From the NCBI RefSeq assembly GCF_947648125.1, contig NZ_CANSMR010000007.1:186001-250000 (forward strand): a DNA stretch of 64,000 nucleotides. Direction: 5' to 3'. This DNA comes from an uncultured Bradyrhizobium sp. (lineage in GTDB: Bacteria > Pseudomonadota > Alphaproteobacteria > Rhizobiales > Xanthobacteraceae). Below the pieces are notes generated by a model, which did no database searches, was not told the origin of the DNA, and was given only the letters and a program-made list of their open reading frames with translations. Positions 35,790 through 45,073 of the stretch are shown here, one piece after another. Position 1 is the stretch's first letter; the number at the start of each line of letters is the position of its first letter. A program made the position numbers and the translations under genes.

Positions 35790-36845
35790 ATGCTGGAAGC
35801 AATACGCAGGGCGATGGCGTTTCTGCGCCAGAAGCAAATCCTGCATCGGCTGGGTGTTGTCATCAGCATCGCCGTCATCGGCATCGCCTGCTACGTCCTC
35901 TATCATATGCTGCGCGGCATCGACACCAATGAGGTGCTCGAGGCCATCAAGAGCACCGAGCCGCGACAAATCGCGCTGGCGGGACTGTTCGTCGCAGCCG
36001 GCTACTTCACGCTGACCTTCTACGATCTGTTTGCGGTGCGCGCGATCGGTCACGCCCACGTGCCCTACCGCATCAATGCGCTGGCGGCATTCACCTCCTA
36101 TTCGATCGGCCACAATGTCGGCGCCAGCGTCTTCACCGGCGGCGCGGTGCGCTACCGGATCTATTCGGCCTGGGGATTGAACGCGATCGACGTCGCCAAG
36201 ATCTGCTTTCTCGCCGGCCTGACCTTCTGGCTCGGCAATGCCGCGGTGCTCGGGCTCGGCATCGCCTATCATCCGGAAGCCGCTGCCAACATCGACCAGC
36301 TGCCGCCCTGGCTCAACCGCACCCTGGCGTGCGGCATCATCATTGCGCTGGTCGCCTATGTGGTCTGGGTCTGGACCCAGCCGCGGGTGGTCGGCCGCGG
36401 TCCCTGGACGGTGACCCTGCCGGGCGGCCCGCTGACGCTGCTGCAGATCGCGATCGGCATCGTCGACCTCGGCTTCTGCGCGCTGGCGATGTACGTGCTG
36501 GTGCCGGACGAGCCCAATCTCGGCTTCGTCGTGGTCGCCGTCATCTTCGTGTCGGCGACCCTGCTCGGCTTCGCCAGCCATTCCCCCGGCGGCCTAGGGG
36601 TGTTCGACGCCGCCATGCTGGTCGGCCTCTGGCAGATGGACCGCGAGGACCTGCTCGGCGGCATGCTGTTGTTCCGGCTGCTCTACTATATTGCGCCGTT
36701 CGTCATATCTGTAATCTTGCTGACGTTTCGGGAGGTTATCGTTGGCGCCCGACTCAAACGGCTGCCGCAGACTGATTCGGGTCCCCGCGCCGAACCGCAT
36801 CATGAGGCGGTTCTGGTCCGCAAGCGCGGTGATTCCGGGGTCTGA
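35790..36845 (+). CDS. LPG-synthase-TM/UPF0104 flippase-like membrane protein
   Basis: A 351-residue integral membrane protein with about eight hydrophobic segments, like the N-terminal flippase half of MprF. Family segments include YFTLTFYDLFAVRAIG, AAFTSYSIGHNVGASVFTGGAVRYRIYSAWGL and FASHSPGGLGVFDAAML. It lacks the cytoplasmic aminoacyl-transferase domain of full MprF, so it is not by itself a lysyl-phosphatidylglycerol synthase; it may move a lipid across the inner membrane. It ends 69 bp before phoR, so co-expression with the phosphate regulon is possible. Confidence 0.82.
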   Translation: MLEAIRRAMAFLRQKQILHRLGVVISIAVIGIACYVLYHMLRGIDTNEVLEAIKSTEPRQIALAGLFVAAGYFTLTFYDLFAVRAIGHAHVPYRINALAAFTSYSIGHNVGASVFTGGAVRYRIYSAWGLNAIDVAKICFLAGLTFWLGNAAVLGLGIAYHPEAAANIDQLPPWLNRTLACGIIIALVAYVVWVWTQPRVVGRGPWTVTLPGGPLTLLQIAIGIVDLGFCALAMYVLVPDEPNLGFVVVAVIFVSATLLGFASHSPGGLGVFDAAMLVGLWQMDREDLLGGMLLFRLLYYIAPFVISVILLTFREVIVGARLKRLPQTDSGPRAEPHHEAVLVRKRGDSGV

Positions 36846-36914
36846 TGACGCGGCCCGATGCCTCCCGAGGGAAGGTCGATGTGACCGTGCCTGGGCGAGA
36901 CATGAACCAACGGG

Positions 36915-38243
36915 ATGAAAGCCGCCGCGATGGCCATTGACGATACGCCGCATTCGATTTTCTCGCCCTGGCCCGACCGCTTGCGGCATTCTGCGCTGAT
37001 CCTGCTCGCTGCCGCGCTGGCGCTGAGCGTCGTGGTCGCGCTCGGAGAGTTGTCGCTGGTGCGCGCCTGCACGGTGTTCGTCTGCATCGCGGCCGCGGCA
37101 CTGGTGCCATGGCGGCTGCATGATGCCGGCACCTCGCGCGAGGATGTCCGCCACGGCAATCCGGTCGAGGCGACCGCCGTCAGTGCGGTCGTCGCTGGCA
37201 TGCCCGACCCGGCCGTGCTGCTCGACCGTGCCGGCCGCGTCATCCATCTCAACACCGCCGCGGCCCAGCTTGCGCCGGCGCTGCGCAAGAACGAGCTGGC
37301 GCAATTTGCCCTGCGTTCGCCGGAGATTATCACTGCGTTGCGCGAGGCGATCGCGACCACCGAGCCGCGCCGCGCCACCTACAGCGACCATGTTCCGGTC
37401 GATCGCTGGATGGAGCTCGTCATCACGCCGGTGCCGGTGCCGACCCAGTTCGGCGGCACCGAGAAATGCATGCTGATGACGTTCCACGATCTGACGCCGC
37501 TGCGCCGGGTCGAGGAGATGCGCGCCGATTTCGTCGCCAATGCCAGCCATGAGCTGCGCACACCGCTCGCCGCGTTGTCCGGCTTCATCGACACGCTGCA
37601 GGGGCCGGCGCGCGAGGACGCGCGGGCGCGCGAGCGCTTCCTCGGCATCATGCACACCCAGGCCACCCGCATGGCGCGGCTGATCGACGACCTGCTGTCG
37701 CTGTCGCGGGTCGAGCTGTCGGCCCATGTGCGGCCCGAGGCCTCGATCGATATCGTGCCGATCATCCGCCAGGTGGCCGACGGGCTCGAGGCGCTGGCGA
37801 GCGAGCGCCAGGTCGAGATCGATGTCGACCTGCCGCAGGCGCCGGTCACGATCGCCGGCGACCGCGAGGAACTGCTCCGCCTGTTCGAGAACCTGATCGA
37901 GAACGCCCTCAAATACGGCGCCTCGGGCGGCCGCGTCATAGTGTCGCTCAATCAGGCCGTTTCGGGCGCATCGGGCGAGGGGAGCCCCGAAATCCGTGTC
38001 ATGGTACGGGATTTCGGCCCCGGCATCGCCCCGGAGCACCTGCCGCGTCTGACCGAGCGGTTCTACCGGGTGGACGTCGGCGACAGCCGTAACCAGGGCG
38101 GAACCGGCCTCGGATTATCGCTGGTGAAACATATTCTTAACCGTCATCGTGGGCGTCTTCTGATCGAAAGCGTGCCGAACAATGGCGCGACTTTTACCGC
38201 CTGTTTTCCCCGGCCGAAGACCCCGTTACCGACCCAAAGCTAA
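36915..38243 (+). CDS. phoR: Phosphate regulon sensor histidine kinase PhoR
   Basis: A 442-residue membrane kinase. Two hydrophobic segments (about residues 27-45 and 52-67) without a large periplasmic loop match PhoR. A PAS-like domain (about 90-190) includes MPDPAVLLDRAGRVIHLNTAA. The HisKA motif is FVANASHELRTPLAALSGF with phospho-acceptor His212, and the ATPase has N-box NLIENALKYG, DFGPGI and GGTGLGLSLVKHI. It should phosphorylate PhoB in low phosphate; the pst/phoU/phoB genes follow. A second ATG at 36930 is possible; neither has a strong ribosome site. Confidence 0.92.
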   Translation: MKAAAMAIDDTPHSIFSPWPDRLRHSALILLAAALALSVVVALGELSLVRACTVFVCIAAAALVPWRLHDAGTSREDVRHGNPVEATAVSAVVAGMPDPAVLLDRAGRVIHLNTAAAQLAPALRKNELAQFALRSPEIITALREAIATTEPRRATYSDHVPVDRWMELVITPVPVPTQFGGTEKCMLMTFHDLTPLRRVEEMRADFVANASHELRTPLAALSGFIDTLQGPAREDARARERFLGIMHTQATRMARLIDDLLSLSRVELSAHVRPEASIDIVPIIRQVADGLEALASERQVEIDVDLPQAPVTIAGDREELLRLFENLIENALKYGASGGRVIVSLNQAVSGASGEGSPEIRVMVRDFGPGIAPEHLPRLTERFYRVDVGDSRNQGGTGLGLSLVKHILNRHRGRLLIESVPNNGATFTACFPRPKTPLPTQS

Positions 38244-38263
38244 GCGTTTTCAGTCGCTTAGCA

Positions 38264-38281
38264 CTGTCATCCAACTGTCAT
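38264..38281 (+). promoter_or_regulatory. Pho box upstream of pstS
   Basis: Two perfect CTGTCAT repeats (38264-38270 and 38275-38281) are separated by CCAA, giving the 11-bp period of PhoB sites. It lies 98 bp before the pstS ATG, where bound PhoB would recruit RNA polymerase. This matches the canonical Pho box. Confidence 0.92.
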
Positions 38282-38379
38282 CCAACCTTCGTAAAAGCAG
38301 CACCGACCGCTCCTAGATGGACCGGCGTGGGCGCGATCGGGCGCAATTGGCGCTTCGCTCACAAGATGGAGACCACCCC

Positions 38380-39390
38380 ATGAATTTCATCAAAGCAATC
38401 GTCGCTGCCGGCATGGTCGTCGCTTCGACGTCGGCCTTCGCTGCCGATATTACCGGCGCGGGCGCAACGTTTCCGTTCCCGATCTATTCGAAGTGGGCTG
38501 ACGCCTACAAGAAGGAGACCGGCAACGGTCTGAACTATCAGTCGATCGGCTCTGGCGCCGGCATCAAGCAGATCCAGGCCAAGACCGTGACCTTCGGCGC
38601 CACCGACGCGCCGCTCAAGGCCGAGCAGCTCGAGAAGGACGGCCTCGTCCAGTGGCCGATGGTGATGGGCGCGATCGTTCCGGTCGTGAATGTCGAAGGC
38701 ATCAAGTCGGGCGATCTCGTGCTCTCCGGCGAAGTGCTCGGCGACATCTATCTCGGCAAGATCACCAAGTGGAATGACGCGGCGATCGCCAAGCTCAATC
38801 CGAAGCTGACCCTGCCGGCCGACGCGATCACCGTCGTGCGCCGTTCGGACGGTTCGGGCACCACCTTCAACTTCACCGACTACCTCTCCAAGTCGAACGC
38901 CGACTGGAAGTCCAAGGTCGGTTCCGGCACCGCGGTCGAGTGGCCGGTCGGCGTCGGCGCCAAGGGCAACGAAGGTGTTGCCGGCAACATCAGCCAGACC
39001 AAGAACGCGATCGGCTATGTCGAATACGCCTATGCCAAGCAGAACAAGCTGACCTACACCGCGCTGGTCAACAAGACCGGCAAGACCGTGCAGCCGACCA
39101 TCGCCGCCTTCCAGGCCGCTGCGTCGAACGCCGACTGGTCCAAGGCTCCCGGCTACTACGTGATCCTGACCGACCAGCCGGGCGAAGCCTCCTGGCCGAT
39201 CACCGCGGCGACCTTCATCCTGATGCACAAGGACTCGACCGACAAGGCGGCCTCGCAGGAAGCGCTCAAGTTCTTCAAGTACGCCTTCGAGAAGGGTGGC
39301 AAGGCGGCCGAAGAGCTCGACTACATCCCGATGCCGGAATCGGTCGTCAAGCTGATCGAGAAGACCTGGTCCTCGGACATCAAGAGCTAA
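38380..39390 (+). CDS. pstS: Phosphate-binding periplasmic protein PstS
   Basis: A 336-residue binding protein with a signal peptide ending STSAFA before [19 protein letters not shown], the standard PstS opening. Phosphate-ligand segments include [21 protein letters not shown] and [16 protein letters not shown]. It delivers phosphate to PstCA. It is preceded by a Pho box and followed by a stable hairpin and a 219-bp gap before pstC, which would favour its higher expression. The first 18 residues ([18 protein letters not shown]) are hydrophobic, as expected. Confidence 0.96.
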   Translation: MNFIKAIVAAGMVVASTSAFAADITGAGATFPFPIYSKWADAYKKETGNGLNYQSIGSGAGIKQIQAKTVTFGATDAPLKAEQLEKDGLVQWPMVMGAIVPVVNVEGIKSGDLVLSGEVLGDIYLGKITKWNDAAIAKLNPKLTLPADAITVVRRSDGSGTTFNFTDYLSKSNADWKSKVGSGTAVEWPVGVGAKGNEGVAGNISQTKNAIGYVEYAYAKQNKLTYTALVNKTGKTVQPTIAAFQAAASNADWSKAPGYYVILTDQPGEASWPITAATFILMHKDSTDKAASQEALKFFKYAFEKGGKAAEELDYIPMPESVVKLIEKTWSSDIKS

Positions 39391-39410
39391 GTCCGACGCT
39401 TTGAACAACG

Positions 39411-39439
39411 CCTGTGCCGCCTCTCAAGGGCGGCACAGG
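39411..39439 (+). terminator. Stable hairpin in the pstS-pstC gap
   Basis: CCTGTGCCGCC (39411-39421) and GGCGGCACAGG (39429-39439) form a perfect 11-bp stem with a 7-base loop, without a T run. It is 20 bp after the pstS stop. It is likely an mRNA-stabilising or partially terminating hairpin. Confidence 0.7.
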
Positions 39440-39609
39440 TGGACCGATTGAGATCCGGGCTCCATCACCGCGGCAGGAAACGCGGGGCGGGGCCCGGGCT
39501 CGCGCCTCGGGAGGCGCAACCGGAACGACGCCCGGCCAAATGCGTCAGTGAAGATCGCTTCGGGGCGTAGCGGTTTGCGTGGCTTTCACATAGTAATGAG
39601 GGAATTGGC

Positions 39610-40608
39610 GTGGCAGACATGGCTGTTCAGAGCGATGTGATGGAGGCCGCCGGACCTTACGATCGCGCCAAGGCCCTCAGCGCCTTCAAGCTCGGCGATC
39701 TCACCTTCTACTGGATCACCCGCATCTCGGCGATTTCGGTCCTGTTGATCCTCGGCGGCATCATCCTGTCGCTGATCGCCGGCGCCTGGCCGGCAATGAA
39801 GGAATACGGCTTTGCCTTCCTCTGGACGCAGCGCTGGGCGCCCTCGGCCGATCCGCCGGTGCTCGGCGCGCTCGGCCCGATCTACGGCACGCTGATCACC
39901 TCGATCATCGCGATGCTGATCGCCATTCCGGTCGGCATCGGCATCGCCGTGTTCCTCACCGAGCTCTGCCCGCAAATGCTGCGCCGCCCGATCGGCATCG
40001 CCATCGAGCTGCTCGCCGGCATCCCCTCGATCATCTACGGCATGTGGGGCTTCTTCGTGCTGGGCCCGTTCCTGGCCAACACGTTCCAGCCCTTCATGAT
40101 CAGGATATTTGAGGGCGTCCCGGTGCTGGGCGCGGTGTTCGCTGGCCCGCCGTCCTATCTCAGCCTGTTCAACGCCGCGCTGATCCTCGCCATCATGGTG
40201 CTGCCCTTCATCACCGCGATCTCGGTCGACGTGTTCAAGACCGTGCCGCCGGTCCTGAAAGAGGCCGCCTACGGCATGGGCTGCACCACCTGGGAAGTCG
40301 TCCGCAGCGTCGTGATCCCCTACACCCGGGTCGGCGTGATCGGCGGCATCATGCTGGCGCTCGGCCGCGCGCTCGGCGAGACCATGGCGGTGACCTTCAT
40401 CATCGGCAACTCGTTCCGCATCTCGTCGTCGATCTTCGCGCCGGGCACCACGATCTCGGCGGCGATCGCCAGCGAATTCGCCGAGAGCGACGGCCTGCAC
40501 CAGTCCGGCCTGATCCTGCTCGGCCTCTTGCTGTTCGTGCTGACCTTCTTCGTGCTCGCCGGCGCCCGGCTGATGCTGATGCGGCTTGAAACGAAGGCGG
40601 GGAAATAG
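39610..40608 (+). CDS. pstC: Phosphate ABC transporter permease PstC
   Basis: A 332-residue permease with six membrane segments. The GTG at 39610 lies behind a GAGGG site; an ATG at 39619 is also in frame. The ABC-permease cytoplasmic loop reads [26 protein letters not shown], then [18 protein letters not shown], a PstC signature. The N-terminal region is longer than in enteric PstC. It forms the phosphate channel with PstA, whose gene starts 4 bp after this stop. Confidence 0.93.
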   Translation: MADMAVQSDVMEAAGPYDRAKALSAFKLGDLTFYWITRISAISVLLILGGIILSLIAGAWPAMKEYGFAFLWTQRWAPSADPPVLGALGPIYGTLITSIIAMLIAIPVGIGIAVFLTELCPQMLRRPIGIAIELLAGIPSIIYGMWGFFVLGPFLANTFQPFMIRIFEGVPVLGAVFAGPPSYLSLFNAALILAIMVLPFITAISVDVFKTVPPVLKEAAYGMGCTTWEVVRSVVIPYTRVGVIGGIMLALGRALGETMAVTFIIGNSFRISSSIFAPGTTISAAIASEFAESDGLHQSGLILLGLLLFVLTFFVLAGARLMLMRLETKAGK

Positions 40609-40612
40609 CGCC

Positions 40613-41458
40613 ATGAACCCGATCTACAAATCCCGCCGCCGCAGCGACATCGTCATCCGCGCACTCTGTGTCGGTGCGGCGCTGTTCGGCGTCACCTGGC
40701 TGGCGCTGATCCTGATCACGCTGCTCTATAACGGCGTTGCCGGCCTCAGCGTGCAGCTGTTCACCCAGAACACGCCGCCGCCGGGCTCGACCGATGGCGG
40801 TCTGCTCAACGCCATCGTCGGTTCGGTCATCATGACGGTGATCGGCGTCGGCATCGGCGCGCCGCTCGGCCTGTTCGCCGGCACCTACCTTGCCGAGTAC
40901 GGCAAGCACGACAAGCTCACCTCGGTGATCCGCTTCATCAACGACATTCTGCTCAGCGCGCCTTCGATCATCATCGGCCTGTTCATCTATGGTGCGGTGG
41001 TGGTGCCGATGCGCGGCTTCTCGGCGATCGCAGGCAGTCTCGCGCTCGCCGTGATCGTGATCCCGGTCGTGCTGCGCACCACCGAGGACATGCTGCTGCT
41101 GGTGCCCAATCCGCTGCGCGAGGCGGCCTCCGCGCTCGGCCTGCCGCGCTCGCTGGTGATCAAGCGGATCGCTTATCGTGCTGCGCGTAGCGGTCTGATC
41201 ACCGGCGTGCTGCTGGCGACCGCCCGTGTCGCCGGTGAAACCGCGCCGCTGCTGTTCACTGCGCTGTCGAACCAGTTCTTCAGCTGGGATTTGACCAAGA
41301 CGATGGCCAACCTGCCGGTGACCATCAACAACTTCGTGCAGAGCCCCTACGCCTACTGGAAAGAGCTGGCGTGGAGCGGTGCGCTGCTCATCACCTTCAC
41401 TGTGCTCGCGCTGAATATCGGCGCGCGTATCCTTGGTGCCGAAAGGGCCGCAAAATGA
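40613..41458 (+). CDS. pstA: Phosphate ABC transporter permease PstA
   Basis: A 281-residue permease with six membrane segments. Its loop reads [30 protein letters not shown], followed by [19 protein letters not shown], characteristic of Pst[37 protein letters not shown] is the other conserved region. The stop overlaps the ATG of pstB (ATGA), giving translational coupling. Confidence 0.94.
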   Translation: MNPIYKSRRRSDIVIRALCVGAALFGVTWLALILITLLYNGVAGLSVQLFTQNTPPPGSTDGGLLNAIVGSVIMTVIGVGIGAPLGLFAGTYLAEYGKHDKLTSVIRFINDILLSAPSIIIGLFIYGAVVVPMRGFSAIAGSLALAVIVIPVVLRTTEDMLLLVPNPLREAASALGLPRSLVIKRIAYRAARSGLITGVLLATARVAGETAPLLFTALSNQFFSWDLTKTMANLPVTINNFVQSPYAYWKELAWSGALLITFTVLALNIGARILGAERAAK

Positions 41459-42273
41459 CCGAGCTTTCCGTCTCCACGACTGCCGCGAGCCATGTTCCGC
41501 AGGTGCCGCTGCCGGAAGCGCCGCCGAAAGTCACGGTGCGCAACCTCAACTTCTATTACGGCGAGCACCACGCGCTGAAGAACATCAACCTGACGCTCGG
41601 CACCAACCGCGTCACGGCGTTCATCGGCCCGTCCGGCTGCGGCAAGTCGACCCTGTTGCGCATCTTCAACCGGATGTATGATCTCTATCCGGGCCAGCGC
41701 GCGGTCGGCCAGCTGATGCTGGACCAGACCAACATTCTCGATCCCAAGCTCGACCTCAATCTGCTGCGTGCGCGGGTCGGCATGGTGTTCCAGAAGCCGA
41801 CGCCGTTTCCGATGACGATCTACGAGAACATCGCTTTCGGCATCCGCCTCTACGAGAAGATCTCGAAGTCCGAGATGGACGACCGGGTCGAGAAGGCACT
41901 GCGCGGCGGCGCGCTGTGGAACGAGGTCAAGGACAAGCTGAACGCCTCCGGCCTGTCGCTCTCGGGCGGCCAGCAGCAGCGCCTGTGCATCGCGCGCACC
42001 GTGGCGGTGCGTCCCGAGGTGATCCTGTTCGACGAGCCGTGCTCGGCGCTCGATCCGATCTCGACCGCCAAGGTCGAGGAGCTGATCCAGGAGCTCTCCG
42101 AGGACTACACAATCGCGATCGTCACCCATAACATGCAGCAGGCGGCGCGCGTCTCCGACAAGACCGCCTTCATGTATCTCGGCGAGCTGATCGAGTTCGA
42201 CGATACCAACAAGATCTTCACCTCGCCGAGCGATCGACGCACCCAGGACTACATCACCGGCCGGTTCGGCTAG
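41455..42273 (+). CDS. pstB: Phosphate ABC transporter ATPase PstB
   Basis: A 272-residue ATPase. I chose the ATG at 41455, overlapping the pstA stop; about 28 upstream in-frame codons lie inside pstA. Walker A is [11 protein letters not shown], the signature is [12 protein letters not shown], Walker B is [15 protein letters not shown], the switch is [13 protein letters not shown]. The segment [17 protein letters not shown] is diagnostic of PstB. It drives phosphate import and takes part in signalling phosphate status to PhoR through PhoU. Confidence 0.96.
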   Translation: MTELSVSTTAASHVPQVPLPEAPPKVTVRNLNFYYGEHHALKNINLTLGTNRVTAFIGPSGCGKSTLLRIFNRMYDLYPGQRAVGQLMLDQTNILDPKLDLNLLRARVGMVFQKPTPFPMTIYENIAFGIRLYEKISKSEMDDRVEKALRGGALWNEVKDKLNASGLSLSGGQQQRLCIARTVAVRPEVILFDEPCSALDPISTAKVEELIQELSEDYTIAIVTHNMQQAARVSDKTAFMYLGELIEFDDTNKIFTSPSDRRTQDYITGRFG

Positions 42274-42274
42274 A

Positions 42275-42340
42275 GCATGATCCGGAAAGCCGCACCGGTT
42301 TTCCCGCGACAAACGCGAAGCGTTTGCGCAAGGATCATGC
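42275..42340. repeat. Palindromic repeat, family I, copy 1
   Basis: GCATGATCCGGAAA at the left and GGATCATGC at the right are inverted ends around an internal AAACGCGAAGCGTTT palindrome. It starts two bases after the pstB stop. A weaker related element follows phoU (43113-43176). Confidence 0.65.
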
Positions 42341-42356
42341 GAAACTGAGGACACGA

Positions 42357-42381
42357 AATCATGATCCCCGGGATCATGATT
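42357..42381. promoter_or_regulatory. Palindrome in the phoU leader
   Basis: AATCATGATCCC (42357-42368) and GGGATCATGATT (42370-42381) are perfect inverted arms around one C. It ends right at the phoU ribosome site (GAGGGAG, 42383-42389). As RNA it would form a 12-bp hairpin with almost no loop; as DNA it could be a protein site. Function unknown. Confidence 0.5.
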
Positions 42382-42395
42382 GAGGGAGACAAGCG

Positions 42396-43112
42396 ATGGC
42401 TTCTGAACATACCGCCAAGGCATTCGACAGCGACCTGCAGGAGTTGACCCGCCTGGTCGCCGAGATGGGCGGGCTCGTCGAGCGGATGATTACCGAGTCG
42501 GTCGACGCGCTGATCCGTCGCGACGTCGCGCTCGGCAAGCGCGTGGTCGCCGCCGACATCGAGATCGACAATCTGCAGCGCGTCATCGAAGAGCGCGCGG
42601 TGCTGACGATCGCCCGCCGCCAGCCGATGGCGATCGACCTGCGTGAAATCGTCAGCGCGATGCGCGTCGCCACCGACCTCGAGCGGATCGGCGACCTCGC
42701 CAAGAACATGGGCAAGCGCGTCGCGGCGCTGGAAAGCGACTTCCAGCCGCTGAAGCTGATCCGCGGCCTGGAGCACATGACCGACCTCGTGCTGTCGCAG
42801 GTCAAGTCGGTGCTCGACGCCTATGCCGCGCACGATCTGCCGGCGGCGATGAACGTCTGGAAGGGCGATGAGGAGGTCGATGCGATCTGCACCTCGCTGT
42901 TCCGCGAGCTGCTGACCTACATGATGGAGGATCCGCGCAACATCTCGTTCTGCATCCATCTGATGTTCTGCGCCAAGAACATCGAGCGGATCGGCGATCA
43001 CGCCACCAATATCGCCGAGACCGTGTTCTACATGATCGAGGGCCAGCAGATCACCGACAAGCGCCCGAAGGGCGACATGACCAACTTTGCCACCACGGTG
43101 CCGGGTACCTAG
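42396..43112 (+). CDS. phoU: Phosphate signalling protein PhoU
   Basis: A 238-residue all-helical protein with two PhoU repeats. The opening HTAKAFDSDLQELTRLVAEMG is typical, and each repeat has the metal-binding pattern DLERIGDLAKNM (first) and NIERIGDHATNIAE (second). PhoU links the Pst importer to PhoR and keeps the regulon off when phosphate is plentiful. It lies 122 bp after pstB, with repeat I and a palindrome in the gap, and 130 bp before phoB. Confidence 0.95.
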   Translation: MASEHTAKAFDSDLQELTRLVAEMGGLVERMITESVDALIRRDVALGKRVVAADIEIDNLQRVIEERAVLTIARRQPMAIDLREIVSAMRVATDLERIGDLAKNMGKRVAALESDFQPLKLIRGLEHMTDLVLSQVKSVLDAYAAHDLPAAMNVWKGDEEVDAICTSLFRELLTYMMEDPRNISFCIHLMFCAKNIERIGDHATNIAETVFYMIEGQQITDKRPKGDMTNFATTVPGT

Positions 43113-43176
43113 AACATGATCCGCAAGCGCGGGGCCGGATTGTCTTCACGACAAGTCGTTTCCGCGGGGATTATGC
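43113..43176. repeat. Family I-like repeat after phoU (degenerate)
   Basis: AACATGATCCGCAAGCGCGG at the left and CCGCGGGGATTATGCT at the right are imperfect inverted ends resembling the element at 42275. It sits in the phoU-phoB gap. Confidence 0.4.
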
Positions 43177-43242
43177 TCAGGAAAGTAAGCGTTTCGGTTT
43201 GCGTCTGGGCAACGGATCACCACAGAGAGAGAACTTAAACCG

Positions 43243-43953
43243 ATGAGCGCACGCATTCTGGTAGTCGAAGACGAGGAAGCGCTGACGACACTGTTGCGCT
43301 ACAACCTCGATGCGGAAGGCTACGATGTCGAAACGGTCGGGCGCGGCGACGATGCCGACACCCGCCTGAAGGAGCGCGTTCCCGACCTCGTGGTACTGGA
43401 CTGGATGCTGCCGGGCCTTTCCGGCATCGAGCTGTGCCGCCGTCTGCGGGCGCGGCCCGAGACCAAGCAGCTTCCGATCATCATGCTGACCGCGCGCGGC
43501 GAGGAGAGCGAGCGCGTGCGCGGGCTTGCCACCGGCGCCGACGACTACATCGTCAAGCCGTTCTCGGTGCCGGAACTGCTGGCACGGGTGAAGGGCCTGC
43601 TGCGCCGTGCGAGCCCGGAGCGGCTTGCGACCGTGCTGACCTATGGCGACATCGAGCTCGACCGCGAGAAGCGCCGCGTGGCACGCTCGGGACGTCCGAT
43701 CGATCTCGGTCCGACCGAGTATCGGCTGCTCGAATTCTTCCTCGAGCATCCCGGCCGCGTGTTCAGCCGCGAACAGCTGCTCGACAGCGTCTGGGGCCGC
43801 GACATCTATATCGATGAGCGCACCGTCGACGTGCATATCGGCCGCCTACGCAAGCTGCTCAATCCCGGCCGCGAGCAGGATCCGATCCGCACCGTGCGCG
43901 GTGCCGGCTATGCGCTCGACGACCGCTTCGCAAAGGCCGAGCCGCAGCCGTAA
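43243..43953 (+). CDS. phoB: Phosphate regulon response regulator PhoB
   Basis: A 236-residue OmpR/PhoB-type regulator. The receiver domain has acidic residues EDE near 9-11, phospho-acceptor Asp53 (VVLDWMLPG) and the conserved Lys in DDYIVKPF. The winged-helix domain begins near residue 130 (LTYGDIELDREKRRVAR) with EYRLLEFFLEHPGRVFSREQLLDSVWG, then a recognition helix ERTVDVHIGRLRKLL and the wing IRTVRGAGYALD. It binds the Pho box upstream of pstS. Confidence 0.96.
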   Translation: MSARILVVEDEEALTTLLRYNLDAEGYDVETVGRGDDADTRLKERVPDLVVLDWMLPGLSGIELCRRLRARPETKQLPIIMLTARGEESERVRGLATGADDYIVKPFSVPELLARVKGLLRRASPERLATVLTYGDIELDREKRRVARSGRPIDLGPTEYRLLEFFLEHPGRVFSREQLLDSVWGRDIYIDERTVDVHIGRLRKLLNPGREQDPIRTVRGAGYALDDRFAKAEPQP

Positions 43954-44062
43954 GGCCGTGCAGTAATCATAGACCGCAACACGCCGTCGTCCCGGCCTAT
44001 TGCGCAAATGCGCCAAAGGCCCGGAACACGCCGGTGATGTCGTGCGTTCTCCGCTTCAAACA

Positions 44063-44099
44063 CCGCCCCGGATTTCGCTTCGCTGCATCCGGGCTACGC
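44063..44099. repeat. Half copy of repeat family G
   Basis: CCGCCCCGGATTTCGCTTCG, CTGCATCCGGGCTACGCC matches the right half of the element at 30561-30650. The left half is missing. It lies between the convergent phoB and gcrA genes. Confidence 0.65.
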
Positions 44100-44109
44100 C
44101 TCGCACAAA

Positions 44110-44139
44110 AAATCCCCGCTTTCGCGGGGATTTGTTTTT
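44110..44139. terminator. Bidirectional terminator between phoB and gcrA
   Basis: AAATCCCCGC (44110-44119), loop TTTC, GCGGGGATTT (44124-44133) form a perfect 10-bp stem. GTTTTTG follows on the plus strand, and the A run before it gives a T run on the minus strand. It can end both convergent transcripts. Confidence 0.88.
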
Positions 44140-44164
44140 GCAGTCCAAGCAGTTTCCCGAGTGC

Positions 44165-44677
44165 TTACTTGATCTGTGGCTTCGCCGACGGCCGGCGGCG
44201 ATCGGCGGCGGGCTGGTAGGCGACGCGCGAGTGATGCGCGCAATAGGGCAGGCCGGCGAGCGCTTTGCCGCCGCAGAAGAAGAATTCCGGGCTCGAGGGA
44301 TCGCCGACCGGCCAGTGGCAGGTGGCCTCGTTGAGCTCGAGCAGCGACAGCCGCTGGCTCATCGGCACCACATTGTCGAAGGAGATCGGATCGGGCTCCA
44401 TCTCGACCTCGAAAGCGTGCGCGAGCGCGGTGTTGCCGCGCGAGACCGGGCGCGCCACCCGCATCATGTGCTGGGCGGGGCGGGCCTTGCGCTGCCGCGG
44501 TGCAGCCGTGGAGGGGGCCTTGGCGCGGCCCGAGAGGCCGAGCCGATGCACTTTACCGATCACGGCGTTTCGCGTCACATTGCCAAGTTCCGCCGCGATC
44601 TGGCTGGCCGAAAGGCCGGATTCCCAGAGTTTCTTCAGCTGCTCGACGCGATCGTCGGACCATGTCAATACAGTCAT
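44165..44677 (-). CDS. gcrA: Cell-cycle regulator GcrA
   Basis: A 170-residue alphaproteobacterial transcription factor. The ATG at 44677 has AGGAAG upstream. The N-terminal helix-turn-helix reads WSDDRVEQLKKLWESGLSAS, then QIAAELGNVTRNAVIGKVHRLGLSGR; a basic linker follows; the C-terminal sigma-70-binding domain contains LNEATCHWPVGDPSSPEFFFCGGK and PYCAHHSRVAYQP. GcrA activates promoters with methylated GANTC sites during S phase in Caulobacter. It converges on phoB and is divergent from argD. Confidence 0.95.
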   Translation of the reverse strand: MTVLTWSDDRVEQLKKLWESGLSASQIAAELGNVTRNAVIGKVHRLGLSGRAKAPSTAAPRQRKARPAQHMMRVARPVSRGNTALAHAFEVEMEPDPISFDNVVPMSQRLSLLELNEATCHWPVGDPSSPEFFFCGGKALAGLPYCAHHSRVAYQPAADRRRPSAKPQIK

Positions 44678-45034
44678 CACATTCTTCCTTTCGCATGGCG
44701 CCGGCCAGTTAGCGGAGCGGCGCTGCGAGCCAATCTGGACAAATATCCCTGCGGCCAGAATCCTTTAGCCCTCGCCGGGCACGGTGTTGCGCCCGAACGT
44801 TTTACGCGAGACACGAAGGCTACTTAGAGGGTCCAGTACTGCCGCACGAGATGTCGTACCCGACAGGCCAAACGCTACAATATGGCGTGACTCTGGCGCA
44901 AGAGTCCGCGGCCGTGCGTCCACATGTTCCCACAAAGTTAAGCATTGCTGTGCGGCTTTTCCACCGCACCGGAATGCTCCGGATTGCGCAGGTTTCGCAT
45001 TGCAGGAAGGCCGGCAAAGGCCGGCTCCTGGCGA
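44678..45034. other. Non-coding gcrA-argD gap, gcrA side
   Basis: Part of a 497-bp gap. It holds three GANTC methylation motifs (44758-44762, 44889-44893, 44902-44906); the last two form an inverted pair GACTC-N8-GAGTC upstream of gcrA. Several short hairpins (for example GTGCGG...CCGCAC near 44950-44970) occur toward argD. No RNA gene of a known family was recognised. Confidence 0.45.
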
Positions 45035-45062
45035 TTGACACTGACCGGCCGCCGCATAGAAT
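45035..45062 (+). promoter_or_regulatory. argD: Sigma-70-type promoter upstream of argD
   Basis: TTGACA (45035-45040) and TAGAAT (45057-45062) are 16 bases apart, a near-consensus promoter about 115 bp before argD. Transcription would start near 45069, just before the hairpin at 45074. Confidence 0.7.
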
Positions 45063-45073
45063 GACCCGCACGT

